From: DASSTJ01 sp035707965
GTDB lineage: Bacteria > Actinomycetota > Actinomycetes > Actinomycetales > Angustibacteraceae
Reading direction: 5' to 3'
Length of the DNA stretch: 53,047 bases
Assembly: GCA_035707965.1 (NCBI GenBank)
Contig: DASSTJ010000133.1
Coordinates: 1 to 53,047 of the forward strand
Shown here piece after piece: positions 7,615-16,146 of this stretch (position 1 is the first letter of the stretch; each line of letters starts with the position of its first letter). The notes beneath the pieces were generated by a model that saw only the letters and a program-made list of their open reading frames with translations, was not told where the DNA came from and did no database searches. Position numbers and translations under genes: made by a program.

Positions 7615-9251
7615 GCAGACGCGAGAAGGGGATCGACCTGGTGGCCCAGGCGACCGCCCTGCAGGAGGCGCTCGCAGCCGGGGGGCACCGGCTGGACGAC
7701 GACGCCGTGCGCCGGGCCCGCGCGTTGCTGGCCAAGGTGGACGAGCGCACGCGTCTGTCGGCCGACCACACGGTCGTCGCGCTCGCCGGCGCAACCGGCA
7801 GCGGCAAGTCCAGCTTGTTCAACGCGCTCGCCGGCCTCGACCTGGCGACGGTCGGGGCGCGGCGCCCGACGACGTCGACCGTCAGCGCCTGCGTGTGGGG
7901 GAGCGACGGCGCGGAGGCGCTGCTCGACTGGCTGGCTGTTCCCCGCCGCCACCGCGCGAGCCACGAGAGCGCGCTGGACGACGGGCGGGCCGACGAGCTG
8001 CGTGGCCTCGTGCTGCTCGACCTGCCCGACTACGACTCCACCGAGGTGACCCACCGGCGCGAGGTGGACCGGCTCCTGGAGCTGGTCGACGTCTTCGTGT
8101 GGGTGACCGATCCCCAGAAGTACGCCGACGCCGCGCTGCACCGCCAGTACCTCGCGAGGCTCGCCGGCCACGACGCCGTGACCGTGGTGGTGCTCAACCA
8201 GGCGGACCGGCTCACGCCAGTAGAGCTCGCGGCGTGCGAGCGCGACCTCCAGCGGCTGGTGGCCGCGGACGGGCTGCGTGACGTGCCGGTGATCGCCACG
8301 TCCGCGACCGCGGGCACCGGCGTGGAGCAGCTGCGGGCGCGGGTCGTCGCGGCCGTCCGCCAGCGCAACGCGTGGAGCGAGCGGCTCGCGGCCGACCTGC
8401 GGTCAGTGTCGGTCAGGCTGAGGGCCGGGGTGGCGGACGCCGAGGCGACCTCCTCGGCGGCCGTCGACGAGTCGGTGCTCGTGGACGCCCTCGCCGGTGC
8501 CGCCGGCGTGCCGGCGGTGGTGCAGGCGGTGCGGTCGCACTACGTGCGCGGGGCGGTCGCCGCCGGCGGGTGGCCCTTCACCCGATGGGTCGCCGGGCTT
8601 CGCCCCGACCCGCTGAAGCGCTTCCGGCTGCGCACCATGGGCTCCTCGGACGACGCGGTGCGCACGGCGCGCTCGTCGTTGCCTGCCCCCACTCCCGCGG
8701 CGCGAGCGCGGGTCGAGCTCGCGACGCGGCAGGTCGCGGACGCCGCGAGCGCCGGCCTGCCGACGCGGTGGGCCGACGCCGTGCGCGCGGCCGCCGACCC
8801 GTCGGGGCCGGACCTGGCAGACGCGCTGGACCAGGCGGTCCTCGGAGCCGACCTCGACGTCACCAGCCCCGCGTGGTGGCGGGTGGTCGCCGCGGCTCAG
8901 TGGGTGCTGGCTGCGGCCGCGATCCTCGGCGGCGCGTGGCTGATCGTGCTCGCTGTGCTCGGTGCCCTGCGGCTTCCCCAGCCGGTGACGCCGTACGCGG
9001 GCTGGGTGCCGGTGCCCACGCTGCTGCTCCTGGGTGGGCTCGTTCTCGGGCTGCTGCTGGCCGGGGTGGTGCGTCGCGTCGCCGGCACAACAGCGCGCCA
9101 CCGGGCGGAGGCTGCGCGACGCCAGCTGCTCGGCGCGGTGTCGGCCGTCGCCCGCGACCGCGTGAGGGGTCCGGTCAGCGCGGTGCTGGCCGACCACCGG
9201 TCAGCGCGTGAGGCGCTCGACGTCGTCACGTCGGGTCGCTCGACCCGCTGA
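7611..9251 (+). CDS. Dynamin-like/YfjP-type GTPase B of a two-gene pair
   Basis: 546-residue GTPase with a complete set of motifs: G1 GATGSGKSS (60-68), G2 RRPTTSTV (84-91), G3 DLPD (137-140), G4 NQAD (196-199) and a G5-like SATAGTG. The C-terminal third carries two strong hydrophobic helices (about 422-445 and 455-480) around a short loop, so the protein is probably membrane-anchored with the GTPase domain in the cytoplasm. The ATG overlaps the stop of GTPase A. Because B has an intact G4 and A does not, B may be the active GTPase of a heteromeric pair (inference). The gene is followed, after 142 nt, by an ssb paralogue with its own ribosome-binding site. Confidence 0.85.
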   Translation: MSRREKGIDLVAQATALQEALAAGGHRLDDDAVRRARALLAKVDERTRLSADHTVVALAGATGSGKSSLFNALAGLDLATVGARRPTTSTVSACVWGSDGAEALLDWLAVPRRHRASHESALDDGRADELRGLVLLDLPDYDSTEVTHRREVDRLLELVDVFVWVTDPQKYADAALHRQYLARLAGHDAVTVVVLNQADRLTPVELAACERDLQRLVAADGLRDVPVIATSATAGTGVEQLRARVVAAVRQRNAWSERLAADLRSVSVRLRAGVADAEATSSAAVDESVLVDALAGAAGVPAVVQAVRSHYVRGAVAAGGWPFTRWVAGLRPDPLKRFRLRTMGSSDDAVRTARSSLPAPTPAARARVELATRQVADAASAGLPTRWADAVRAAADPSGPDLADALDQAVLGADLDVTSPAWWRVVAAAQWVLAAAAILGGAWLIVLAVLGALRLPQPVTPYAGWVPVPTLLLLGGLVLGLLLAGVVRRVAGTTARHRAEAARRQLLGAVSAVARDRVRGPVSAVLADHRSAREALDVVTSGRSTR

Positions 9252-9267
9252 GCGGCTGCCGCCGCCG

Positions 9268-9333
9268 TCGTCCACAGGGGCGCGCCGGACGTCCCACGGT
9301 CCACAGGTGGGCTGCCTGGCCTGGTCGTCCACC
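9268..9333 (+). promoter_or_regulatory. Three GTCCAC repeats upstream of ssb (DnaA-box-like)
   Basis: TCGTCCACA (9268-9276), CGGTCCACA (9297-9305) and TCGTCCACC (9325-9333) lie on the same strand about 28 nt apart. The first differs at one position from the high-GC actinobacterial DnaA box TTGTCCACA. They could be DnaA sites or unrelated direct repeats. Confidence 0.3.
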
Positions 9334-9393
9334 GCTCCCGGCGGCAGCGTCGTCGTACCGGCGGACGCCGGGCAACCTCTGGAGGGAGCACCC

Positions 9394-9837
9394 GTGAGCA
9401 GGATGACCCTGACCGTCTGGGGCAACGTCGCCACCCAGCCCATGCACGTCGTCGGGCCGAGCGGCACGCCGCGCACCACGTTCCGTCTGGCGCACACGCC
9501 CCGCCACAAGAAGCAGGACGGCAGCTATGGCGACGGTCCCACGAGCTTCTTCAACGTCACGTGCTTCGGGTACCTGGCGGTCAACGCCGCCGCGTCTCTC
9601 AGCAAGGGCACTCCGGTGGTGCTGGTGGGCGACCTCACCGTGCGCGAGTGGCAGGCCGGAGACGGCCGGCAAGGGCGGGACGTGGACCTCGTGGCGGCGC
9701 AGATCGGGCCGAACCTGCGCTGGGGTCGCGCGGTCTTCGAGCGGCCGGCTCGGGCGCCGCGTCCCTTCGACGACCAGGCTCGCGCGGGCGAGGGCCTCGA
9801 CACGTCGGGCGGCGCGTCCGGCGTCGAGGCCGCCTGA
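9394..9837 (+). CDS. Single-stranded DNA-binding protein (SSB paralogue)
   Basis: 147-residue OB-fold protein. Seen: the SSB opening TLTVWGNVA, a ligand strand region TSFFNVTCFGYLA and the VVLVGDLTVREW segment typical of SSB. It lacks the long Gly-rich linker and the acidic DDDIPF-type tip that recruits repair partners, so it is probably an accessory SSB (SsbB-like) rather than the essential one. The GTG at 9394 is chosen because GGAGGGA lies just upstream; frames starting earlier have no such site. It sits between the GTPase pair and ettA and could be transcribed from the repeat-containing gap before it. Confidence 0.88.
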   Translation: MSRMTLTVWGNVATQPMHVVGPSGTPRTTFRLAHTPRHKKQDGSYGDGPTSFFNVTCFGYLAVNAAASLSKGTPVVLVGDLTVREWQAGDGRQGRDVDLVAAQIGPNLRWGRAVFERPARAPRPFDDQARAGEGLDTSGGASGVEAA

Positions 9838-9868
9838 CGTGGTGTCGGGAGGGCCACCGGGCGACGGA

Positions 9869-9874
9869 TAGCCT
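9869..9874 (+). promoter_or_regulatory. Candidate -10 element (TAGCCT) for ettA
   Basis: TAGCCT, 7-nt spacer (mostly G), then ATG at 9882. The G-run might also act as a poor ribosome-binding site. The -10 reading fits the repeated pattern in the window. Confidence 0.45.
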
Positions 9875-9881
9875 GGGGGGC

Positions 9882-11558
9882 ATGGCTGAGTTCATCTACA
9901 CCATGACCAAGGCGCGCAAGGCCCACGGCGACAAGGTCATCCTCGACGACGTCACGATGTCGTTCTACCCGGGCGCGAAGATCGGCGTGGTCGGCCCCAA
10001 CGGTGCCGGCAAGTCGACGATCCTCAAGATCATGGCCGGGCTGGACCAGCCGTCGAACGGCGAGGCGCGGCTCAGCCCCGGCTACACGGTCGGCATCCTG
10101 CTGCAGGAGCCTCCTCTCAATGAGGAGAAGACCGTCCTCGGCAACGTGCAGGAGGGTGCCGGTGAGATCAAGGAGACGCTCGACCGGTACAACGAGATCG
10201 CGGCGGAGATGGCCGAGAACTACTCCGACGAGCTCATGGAGGAGATGGGCAAGCTCCAGGAGAAGATCGACGCCGCCGACGCCTGGGACCTCGACAGCCA
10301 GCTCGAGCAGGCGATGGACGCCCTCCGCTGCCCACCGCCCGACGCCGACGTCACGGTGCTCTCCGGTGGTGAGCGCCGCCGCGTGGCGCTGTGCAAGCTG
10401 CTGCTGCAGAAGCCTGACCTCCTGCTCCTCGACGAGCCCACCAACCACCTGGACGCCGAGAGCGTCCAGTGGCTGGAGCAGCACCTCGCCGCGTACCCGG
10501 GCGCCGTGCTCGCCGTCACCCACGACCGGTACTTCCTCGACAACGTGGCCGAGTGGATCGCGGAGGTCGACCGCGGTCGTCTCTACCCGTACCAGGGCAA
10601 CTACTCGACCTACCTCGAGAAGAAGCAGGAACGTCTGCAGGTCCAGGGCAAGAAGGACGCCAAGCTGGCCAAGCGGCTCAAGGACGAGCTGGAGTGGGTT
10701 CGGTCCAACGCCAAGGGTCGCCAGACGAAGTCCAAGGCGCGACTGAACCGGTACGAGGAGATGGCGGCTGAGGCGGAGCGCACGCGCAAGCTCGACTTCG
10801 AGGAGATCCAGATCCCGCCGGGCCCGCGACTGGGCAACGTGGTCATCGAGGCCACCGAGCTGCGCAAGGGCTTCGGCGACCGCATCCTCATCGACGGGCT
10901 GTCGTTCAACCTCCCGCGCAACGGCATCGTCGGTGTGATCGGCCCGAACGGCGTCGGCAAGACGACCCTCTTCAAGATGATCGTCGGCGACGAGGAGGTG
11001 GACGGCGGCACGCTCAAGGTCGGCGAGACTGTCACGATCTCGTACGTCGACCAGAGCCGCGGCGGGATCGACCCGACCAAGAACGTGTGGGAGGTCGTGT
11101 CCGACGGGCTGGACTACATCAAGGTGGGCAACGTCGAGATCCCGTCCCGTGCCTACGTCTCGACGTTCGGCTTCAAGGGCCCCGACCAGCAGAAGGCGGC
11201 TGGCGTCCTGTCGGGCGGTGAGCGCAACCGGCTCAACCTGGCGCTCACGCTCAAGCAGGGCGGCAACCTGCTGCTGCTCGACGAGCCGACGAACGACCTG
11301 GACGTCGAGACGCTCGGCTCGCTCGAGAACGCGCTGCTCGAGTTCCCTGGCTGCGTGGTCGTCACGAGCCACGACCGCTGGTTCCTCGACCGCGTGGCGA
11401 CTCACATCCTCGCCTACGAGGGCACGGAGGAGAACCCGGGCAGCTGGTACTGGTTCGAGGGCAACTTCGAGTCGTACGAGGCCAACAAGGTCGAGCGCCT
11501 CGGGCCCGACGCCGCCCGTCCGCACCGGGTGACCTACCGCAAGCTCACCCGCGACTGA
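9882..11558 (+). CDS. ettA: ABC-F translational throttle EttA
   Basis: 558-residue soluble tandem ABC ATPase of the ABC-F class. E. coli EttA binds the ribosomal E site and gates entry into elongation according to ADP/ATP ratio. Seen: first Walker A GPNGAGKST (38-46), first signature LSGGERRR, Walker B LLLLDEPTNHLD, the charged inter-domain linker with KKQERLQVQGKKDAKLAKR-like composition, second Walker A GPNGVGKTT, second LSGGERNR and LLLLDEPTNDLD. The length equals E. coli EttA and the arm/linker layout fits EttA rather than antibiotic-resistance ABC-F proteins. The ATG at 9882 matches the conserved N-terminus MAEFIYTM. It is followed by a strong hairpin at 11587-11652. Confidence 0.96.
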   Translation: MAEFIYTMTKARKAHGDKVILDDVTMSFYPGAKIGVVGPNGAGKSTILKIMAGLDQPSNGEARLSPGYTVGILLQEPPLNEEKTVLGNVQEGAGEIKETLDRYNEIAAEMAENYSDELMEEMGKLQEKIDAADAWDLDSQLEQAMDALRCPPPDADVTVLSGGERRRVALCKLLLQKPDLLLLDEPTNHLDAESVQWLEQHLAAYPGAVLAVTHDRYFLDNVAEWIAEVDRGRLYPYQGNYSTYLEKKQERLQVQGKKDAKLAKRLKDELEWVRSNAKGRQTKSKARLNRYEEMAAEAERTRKLDFEEIQIPPGPRLGNVVIEATELRKGFGDRILIDGLSFNLPRNGIVGVIGPNGVGKTTLFKMIVGDEEVDGGTLKVGETVTISYVDQSRGGIDPTKNVWEVVSDGLDYIKVGNVEIPSRAYVSTFGFKGPDQQKAAGVLSGGERNRLNLALTLKQGGNLLLLDEPTNDLDVETLGSLENALLEFPGCVVVTSHDRWFLDRVATHILAYEGTEENPGSWYWFEGNFESYEANKVERLGPDAARPHRVTYRKLTRD

Positions 11559-11586
11559 CCTGCGCGCCGGCCCAGTCGGCCGGTGA

Positions 11587-11652
11587 GTGCAGGGACGGGT
11601 GCGGTCCAGGCGGCTGCGATCACCGCCACGCGGACCGCACCCACCCCTGCAC
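11587..11652. terminator. Bidirectional hairpin between ettA and dsbA
   Basis: 21-nt arms at 11587-11607 and 11632-11652 pair at 19 of 21 positions, with a smaller GGCGG/CCGCC stem inside the loop. The two flanking genes converge on it. There is no U-tract on either side. Confidence 0.7.
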
Positions 11653-11685
11653 CCATGGCTGCACGCGCGTCCGGGTGCCGGAGCG

Positions 11686-12396
11686 TCAGATGGCGCAGCC
11701 GTCGGGGCCGCACGCGTCCGCGTCGCCGGCTGTCCCGGCCTGCACCATGGCCAGCGGGTGGCTCTCGCTCCACGCGGTCTGCAGCGCCTCGAGCAGCAGC
11801 TCGCTCGGCTGCGCGCCGGACACGCCGTACGTGCGGTCGATCACGAAGAACGGCACGCCCGTGATGCCCAGAGCCCGCGCCTCCGCCTCGTCGCGGCGGA
11901 CGTCGTCCACGAGCTCGTCGCCCGCCAGGACCGACCGCACATCGTCGCCGTCCAGGCCGACCTCGACCGCGAGCCGGACGAGCGTGTCCGCCTCACCGAC
12001 GGACTCACCCTCGGTGAAGTGCGCTCGGAGCAGTCGCTCCTTCATGGCGCCCTGCAGGCCGTGCCGCGCCGCGAGGTGGATGACGCGGTGCGCGTCCACC
12101 GTGTTCGCCGGCACCGCGCGGTCCAGCTGGAAGTCCAGTCCCTCCCCGGCCGCCGCGTCCGTGACCCGCTGCTGCATCTTCCGCACCTCGTCGAGGCTGA
12201 TGCCGTACTTCTCGGCGAGCCGCTCCGTCGAGCCGCCAGGAGTGCCGGTGCGTTCCGTCGTGGGATCGAGCTCGAAGCTGTGCCAGACCACCTCGACGTC
12301 GTCCGAGTGCGCGAAGCGCTCCAGCGCTGCCTCGAACCGGCGCTTGCCGATGTAGCACCACGGGCACACGACGTCCGACCAGATCTCGACCTTCAC
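11686..12396 (-). CDS. DsbA family oxidoreductase, FrnE-like
   Basis: 236-residue thioredoxin-fold protein of the FrnE/2-hydroxychromene-2-carboxylate isomerase branch. Seen: WSDVVCPWCYIG with the redox pair C11-C14, a long alpha-helical insertion, and the cis-Pro segment GVPFFVIDRTYGVSG. A second cysteine pair closes the protein (C229-G-P-D-G-C234), as in other FrnE proteins, and may act as a second redox site. No signal peptide, so it acts in the cytoplasm. The GTG at 12396 is preceded by GGAGAGGA. Direct GTTGA repeats lie immediately upstream (12419-12447). The substrate is unknown; FrnE homologues contribute to oxidative-stress tolerance. Confidence 0.88.
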   Translation of the reverse strand: MKVEIWSDVVCPWCYIGKRRFEAALERFAHSDDVEVVWHSFELDPTTERTGTPGGSTERLAEKYGISLDEVRKMQQRVTDAAAGEGLDFQLDRAVPANTVDAHRVIHLAARHGLQGAMKERLLRAHFTEGESVGEADTLVRLAVEVGLDGDDVRSVLAGDELVDDVRRDEAEARALGITGVPFFVIDRTYGVSGAQPSELLLEALQTAWSESHPLAMVQAGTAGDADACGPDGCAI

Positions 12397-12418
12397 CGCA
12401 GGCAGTCCTCTCCGCCGT

Positions 12419-12447
12419 CCAACGCTTCAACGTTCAACCAGTCAACG
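12419..12447 (-). promoter_or_regulatory. Four phased GTTG direct repeats upstream of dsbA
   Basis: On the minus strand GTTG recurs at 8, 7 and 8 nt spacing (GTTGAC, GTTGAA, GTTGAA, GTTGGA), ending near the ribosome-binding site of the FrnE-like gene. The position would suit a repressor or the promoter itself. No matching regulator is visible next door. Confidence 0.3.
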
Positions 12448-12477
12448 ACCGGCGCCGCCACGTCATTCCGACCTCGG

Positions 12478-12535
12478 CTTCTGACGCCTTTGCTACCGCT
12501 CAGGCCACCCGGAAAGGTACGGAAGCCATCAGAAG
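12478..12535. repeat. Palindromic element, family B copy 1
   Basis: Imperfect 20-nt inverted repeat (12478-12497 and 12516-12535, 15 of 20 matching) with an 18-nt loop. The left arm has CTTCTG-N5-TTTGCTAC, the same pattern as the minus strand of the element at 32587-32648. It lies after the 3' end of tesB in the dsbA-tesB gap. Confidence 0.5.
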
Positions 12536-12549
12536 TGGGTGAGGGCCGG

Positions 12550-13443
12550 TCAGCTGAGAGAGGGCACGCGCAGCATGCCCTCCTGGGCGACGGTGGCCAC
12601 CAACCTGCCGTCCTGCGCGAACATGCGTCCGACGCCGAGGCCGCGTGCACCCGAAGCGGACGGGCTGCCCTGCACGTACAGCAACCACTCGTCGGCGCGG
12701 GCCGGGCGGTGCCACCACATCGCGTGGTCGAGGCTGGCAGCCTTGAGGCCCGGCATGGCCCAGGTCAGGCCGTGCCGCCGCAGCACCGACTCCAGCAGCG
12801 TGAAGTCGCTGGCGTAGCCGAGCACGGCTCGGTGCAGCAGCGGGTCGTCCGGCATCGGGGCGACGGCCTTCATCCAGACGGCCTGACGGGCCACGCGCTC
12901 CTCGCCGGCGCGGAGGTAGAGCGGGGTCTGGACGTGCCGCACGTCGATCGGCCGGCTGTACGCCCAGTACCGGGCGACGGGATGGTCGATGTGGCCCAGC
13001 AGCTCGCCCGTCGTCGGCAGCGACTCCGGGTCCGGGACGTCGGGCATCGGGTCCTGGTGGTCGAGACCGGGGTCGTCGTGCTGGAACGACGCGATCATCG
13101 ACAGGATCGGCTTGCCGGACTGGATGGCGTGCACCCGACGAGCGCTGAACGACCGACCGTCGCGCATGCGCTCGACGGTGAACGTGATGTCCTGGTCGGG
13201 GTCGCCGGGACGCAGGAAGTAGCCGTGCATCGAGTGGACCGGGCGGCCTTCCTCGACGGTCCGCCCCGCGGCCATGACGGTCTGGCCCAGCACCTGCCCG
13301 CCGAACACGCGGCCGTGGGGCTGTGGCTGGCTCGGCCCGGTGAACACGTCCTGACCCCGGTCGTCGGTGCCCTGCGGTGTCAGGTCGAGCACGCGCAGCA
13401 GGCCGTCGAGCAGCTGCTGCGGGTCGGATCCGTTCTCGTCCAC
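12550..13443 (-). CDS. tesB: Acyl-CoA thioesterase II
   Basis: 297-residue double hot-dog thioesterase that hydrolyses medium- and long-chain acyl-CoA to free fatty acid and CoA in the cytoplasm. Seen: the TesB hallmarks GRVFGGQVLGQ, a central WMKAVAPMPDDPLLHRAV region, YASDFTLL supplying the catalytic Asp, SLDHAMWWH, and a C-terminal GRMFAQDGRLVATVAQEG stretch. Length fits the family (about 290). The GTG at 13443 is preferred over the GTG at 13467 because GGAGG lies just before it. It is divergent from an acyl-CoA dehydrogenase, which fits a fatty-acid catabolic neighbourhood. Confidence 0.92.
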   Translation of the reverse strand: MDENGSDPQQLLDGLLRVLDLTPQGTDDRGQDVFTGPSQPQPHGRVFGGQVLGQTVMAAGRTVEEGRPVHSMHGYFLRPGDPDQDITFTVERMRDGRSFSARRVHAIQSGKPILSMIASFQHDDPGLDHQDPMPDVPDPESLPTTGELLGHIDHPVARYWAYSRPIDVRHVQTPLYLRAGEERVARQAVWMKAVAPMPDDPLLHRAVLGYASDFTLLESVLRRHGLTWAMPGLKAASLDHAMWWHRPARADEWLLYVQGSPSASGARGLGVGRMFAQDGRLVATVAQEGMLRVPSLS

Positions 13444-13669
13444 CTGTCCTCCGTCACGCCTGGGCACCGAGGAGGACTCTAACGACCGGGGATCGGCGCA
13501 CCAGCCGGACGCCGGACGCAGGCCCCGTGAGGTGCGCCACCCGGAGCGGGTCGTCGGTCGGCCATCGGCACCCGGCGCTCACCGCAGCCGCCGCATCGCC
13601 GCCGCGGGTAACGTGAGCGGCCAGACGGGCCGTCCGGACGACGGTCTGCTGAGCCAGTCGGGAGGCGCG

Positions 13670-14815
13670 GTGCGGCGCACGATCTTCGGGCCCGAGCACG
13701 AGGCGCTCCGGGCCACGGCTCACGCGTTCCTGCAGCGCAACGTCGTCCCGCGCCTGGACGACTTCGTCGAGGCACGTGGGTTGCCGCGTGACTTCTGGCT
13801 GGAGGCTGGCAAGCAGGGGCTGCTCGGCCTGCACGTGCCGGACGAGTGGGGTGGCGCCGGCAGCGAGGACCCGCTGTTCGGCGTCGTCGTCTCGGAGGAG
13901 TTCGCGAAGGTCTCGGCGTCCGTGGCCTCCTGCTACGGCATCCACAGCGGCGTGGTCGCCCCGTACCTGGTCGACCTGTGCACCCAGGAGCAGAAGCAGC
14001 GGTGGCTGCCCCGGTTCTGCACGGGCGAGCTCGTCACCGCCATCGCGATGACCGAGCCGGGCGGCGGGTCCGACCTCGCCGCGCTGCGCACCACTGCGGT
14101 ACGCGACGGCGACGCCTGGGTACTGAGCGGATCCAAGACCTTCATCACCAACGGCTACAGCGCCGACCTCGTGGTCGTGGCCGCTCGCACGGATCCGACC
14201 AAGGGCACCCGCGGCATCACGCTGTTCGCCGTCGAGACCGGCATGGAGGGGTTCACGCGCGGGCGCAAGCTCGACAAGGTCGGGCAGACGGAGTCCGACA
14301 CGGCGGAGCTCTTCTTCGCGGACGTCCGGGTGCCCGACGCCAACCGCATCGGTGAGGAGGGCCGCGGCTTCGTGCACATGATGGAGCGGCTGGTCGGTGA
14401 ACGCGTGGGCGCGGCCGCCAGCAACACGGCGCACGCGCGGCAGGTGCTCGACGACACGCTCACGTACGTCAAGGAGCGGCAGGCGTTCGGGCAGCCGGTG
14501 GGTTCCTTCCAGCACAACAAGTTCAAGATGGCCGAGCTCGTGACGGTCATGGACGTCACGCAGGCGTTCGTCGACCAGTGCCTCGTTGCGCACGCTCGCG
14601 GCGAGCTGTCCACCGCTGACGCGGCGAAGGCCAAGTGGTGGAGCGCCCAGGTTCAGAACGACGTGATCGACGAGTGCGTGCAGCTGCACGGTGGCTACGG
14701 TTACATGAACGAGTACCGCGTCGCGCGCGCCTGGCGTGACGCCCGCGTGACGAAGATCTGGGCGGGTTCCAACGAGATCATGAAGGAGCTCATCGGCCGC
14801 GACCTCGGCCTCTGA
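13670..14815 (+). CDS. Acyl-CoA dehydrogenase (isovaleryl/long-chain type catalytic Glu)
   Basis: 381-residue FAD-dependent acyl-CoA dehydrogenase catalysing the alpha,beta-desaturation step of acyl-CoA oxidation. Seen: AIAMTEPGGGSDLA, the flavin-binding WVLSGSKTFITNG, ERQAFGQPVG, QLHGGYGYMNEY and WAGSNEIMKELIGRDL. The C-terminal position that holds the catalytic Glu in medium-chain enzymes is not an obvious match. Counting back from RQAFGQ instead places E244 exactly where isovaleryl- and long-chain enzymes carry theirs. The GTG at 13670 is chosen for the GGAGG at 13661-13665. Substrate chain length is not determined. Divergent from tesB. Confidence 0.92.
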   Translation: MRRTIFGPEHEALRATAHAFLQRNVVPRLDDFVEARGLPRDFWLEAGKQGLLGLHVPDEWGGAGSEDPLFGVVVSEEFAKVSASVASCYGIHSGVVAPYLVDLCTQEQKQRWLPRFCTGELVTAIAMTEPGGGSDLAALRTTAVRDGDAWVLSGSKTFITNGYSADLVVVAARTDPTKGTRGITLFAVETGMEGFTRGRKLDKVGQTESDTAELFFADVRVPDANRIGEEGRGFVHMMERLVGERVGAAASNTAHARQVLDDTLTYVKERQAFGQPVGSFQHNKFKMAELVTVMDVTQAFVDQCLVAHARGELSTADAAKAKWWSAQVQNDVIDECVQLHGGYGYMNEYRVARAWRDARVTKIWAGSNEIMKELIGRDLGL

Positions 14816-14835
14816 GCGGACCGGCGGCCACGACC

Positions 14836-14892
14836 GGCCGGGCGACGTACTGACCGTTTCACCGGTGTTGAACGCGGCACTCGTGCCCGGCC
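14836..14892. terminator. Possible terminator between convergent acyl-CoA dehydrogenase genes
   Basis: GGCCGGGC (14836-14843) and GCCCGGCC (14885-14892) form an 8-bp stem around a 41-nt loop in the gap between convergent genes. A shorter internal stem is possible. Weak evidence. Confidence 0.3.
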
Positions 14893-14900
14893 AGGCGGGC

Positions 14901-16127
14901 TCAGGCGTACCGGGACAGCTCGCGTCGCCCCAGCGACATGCGGTGCACCTCGTCGGGGCCGTCGGCCAGGCGCAGGGTGCGGGCGGCGGCCCACAGCTGC
15001 GCCAGCGGCGTGTCCTGGCTGACGCCCGCGCCCCCGTGCACCTGGATGGCGTCGTCGATCACCTGCTGCGCCATCGACGGCACGGCGATCTTGATGGCCT
15101 GGATCTCGGCGTGCGCCGCGCGGTTGCCCACGGTGTCCATGAGCCAGGCCGTCTTCAGCACGAGCAGCCGCGCCTGCTCGATCGCCACTCGGGCGTTCGC
15201 GACCTGCTCGCGCACCACGCCCTGCCGGGCGAGCGGCCTGCCGAACGCGACGCGTTCGTTGGCGCGACGGCACATCAGCTCGAGCGCGCGTTCGGCCATG
15301 CCGATCAGGCGCATGCAGTGGTGGATGCGGCCAGGCCCGAGACGCGCCTGCGCGATCGCGAAGCCCTCGCCCTCCCCGACGAGCACGTGGGACGCCGGGA
15401 CCCGCACGTCGCGGAAGTCGACCTCAGCGTGGCCGCCGTGCGGCGCGTCGTCGTACCCGAAGGTCGTCAGCGGTCGCACGACGCGCACGCCGGGGGTGTC
15501 ACGGGGCACGAGCACCATCGACTGACGGCGGTGGCGCGGCACGTCGGCGTCCGGGGCAGCCGACTGCCCCATCACGACGAAGATCTCGGCGCGGGGGTCC
15601 ATCGCGCCGGTGCTCCACCACTTGCGCCCGTCGATGACGTACTCGTCTCCCTCACGCCGGATCGACGTGCGGATGTTCGTGGCGTCGGACGACGCCACGT
15701 CCGGCTCGGTCATGCAGAACGCCGAGCGGATCTGCCCGTCCAGCAGCGGTTCCAGCCACCGCTGCTGCTGGTCGGGGGTGCCGAACTCCGCGAGAACCTC
15801 CATGTTGCCGGTGTCCGGGGCCGAGCAGTTCAGGGCCTCCGGGGCGAGCCAGGGGGAGCGGCCGGTGAGCTCCGCGAGCGGCGCGTACTGCGTCTGCGTG
15901 AGCCCGGCGCCGCGCTCTCCGGGAAGGAAGAGGTTCCAGAGCCCCTGCTCCCGTGCCACCGACTTCAGCTGCTCGACGACGGGTGGTCGTGACCACTGCC
16001 GGTCGGTGCCTCGCGCCTCGGCCACCTGCTCGTCGAGCACCGGCTCGGCCGGGTAGACGTGCTCGGTCAGAAAGGTCGTCAACCGCTCCACGAGCTCGCG
16101 CGTGCGGTCGTCGTAGGAGAAGTCCAC
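14901..16127 (-). CDS. Acyl-CoA dehydrogenase, ACAD10/11-like
   Basis: 408-residue acyl-CoA dehydrogenase. Seen: FCMTEPDVASSDATNI, YVIDGRKWWSTGA, RVAFGRPLARQ, IQVHGGAGVSQDTPLA and a C-terminal LADGPDEVH, the form found in ACAD10/ACAD11-type enzymes. It lies 19 nt downstream of an APH-fold kinase gene on the same strand. The same two activities are fused in mammalian ACAD10/11 and paired in the Pseudomonas levulinate (lva) operon, where 4-hydroxyacyl-CoA is phosphorylated and then processed by the dehydrogenase-like protein. A 4-hydroxy-acid role here is inference from that pairing. The GTG at 16127 has GGAGG upstream. Confidence 0.9.
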   Translation of the reverse strand: MDFSYDDRTRELVERLTTFLTEHVYPAEPVLDEQVAEARGTDRQWSRPPVVEQLKSVAREQGLWNLFLPGERGAGLTQTQYAPLAELTGRSPWLAPEALNCSAPDTGNMEVLAEFGTPDQQQRWLEPLLDGQIRSAFCMTEPDVASSDATNIRTSIRREGDEYVIDGRKWWSTGAMDPRAEIFVVMGQSAAPDADVPRHRRQSMVLVPRDTPGVRVVRPLTTFGYDDAPHGGHAEVDFRDVRVPASHVLVGEGEGFAIAQARLGPGRIHHCMRLIGMAERALELMCRRANERVAFGRPLARQGVVREQVANARVAIEQARLLVLKTAWLMDTVGNRAAHAEIQAIKIAVPSMAQQVIDDAIQVHGGAGVSQDTPLAQLWAAARTLRLADGPDEVHRMSLGRRELSRYA

Positions 16128-16146
16128 GCCGTCCTCCAGCCCCGTG

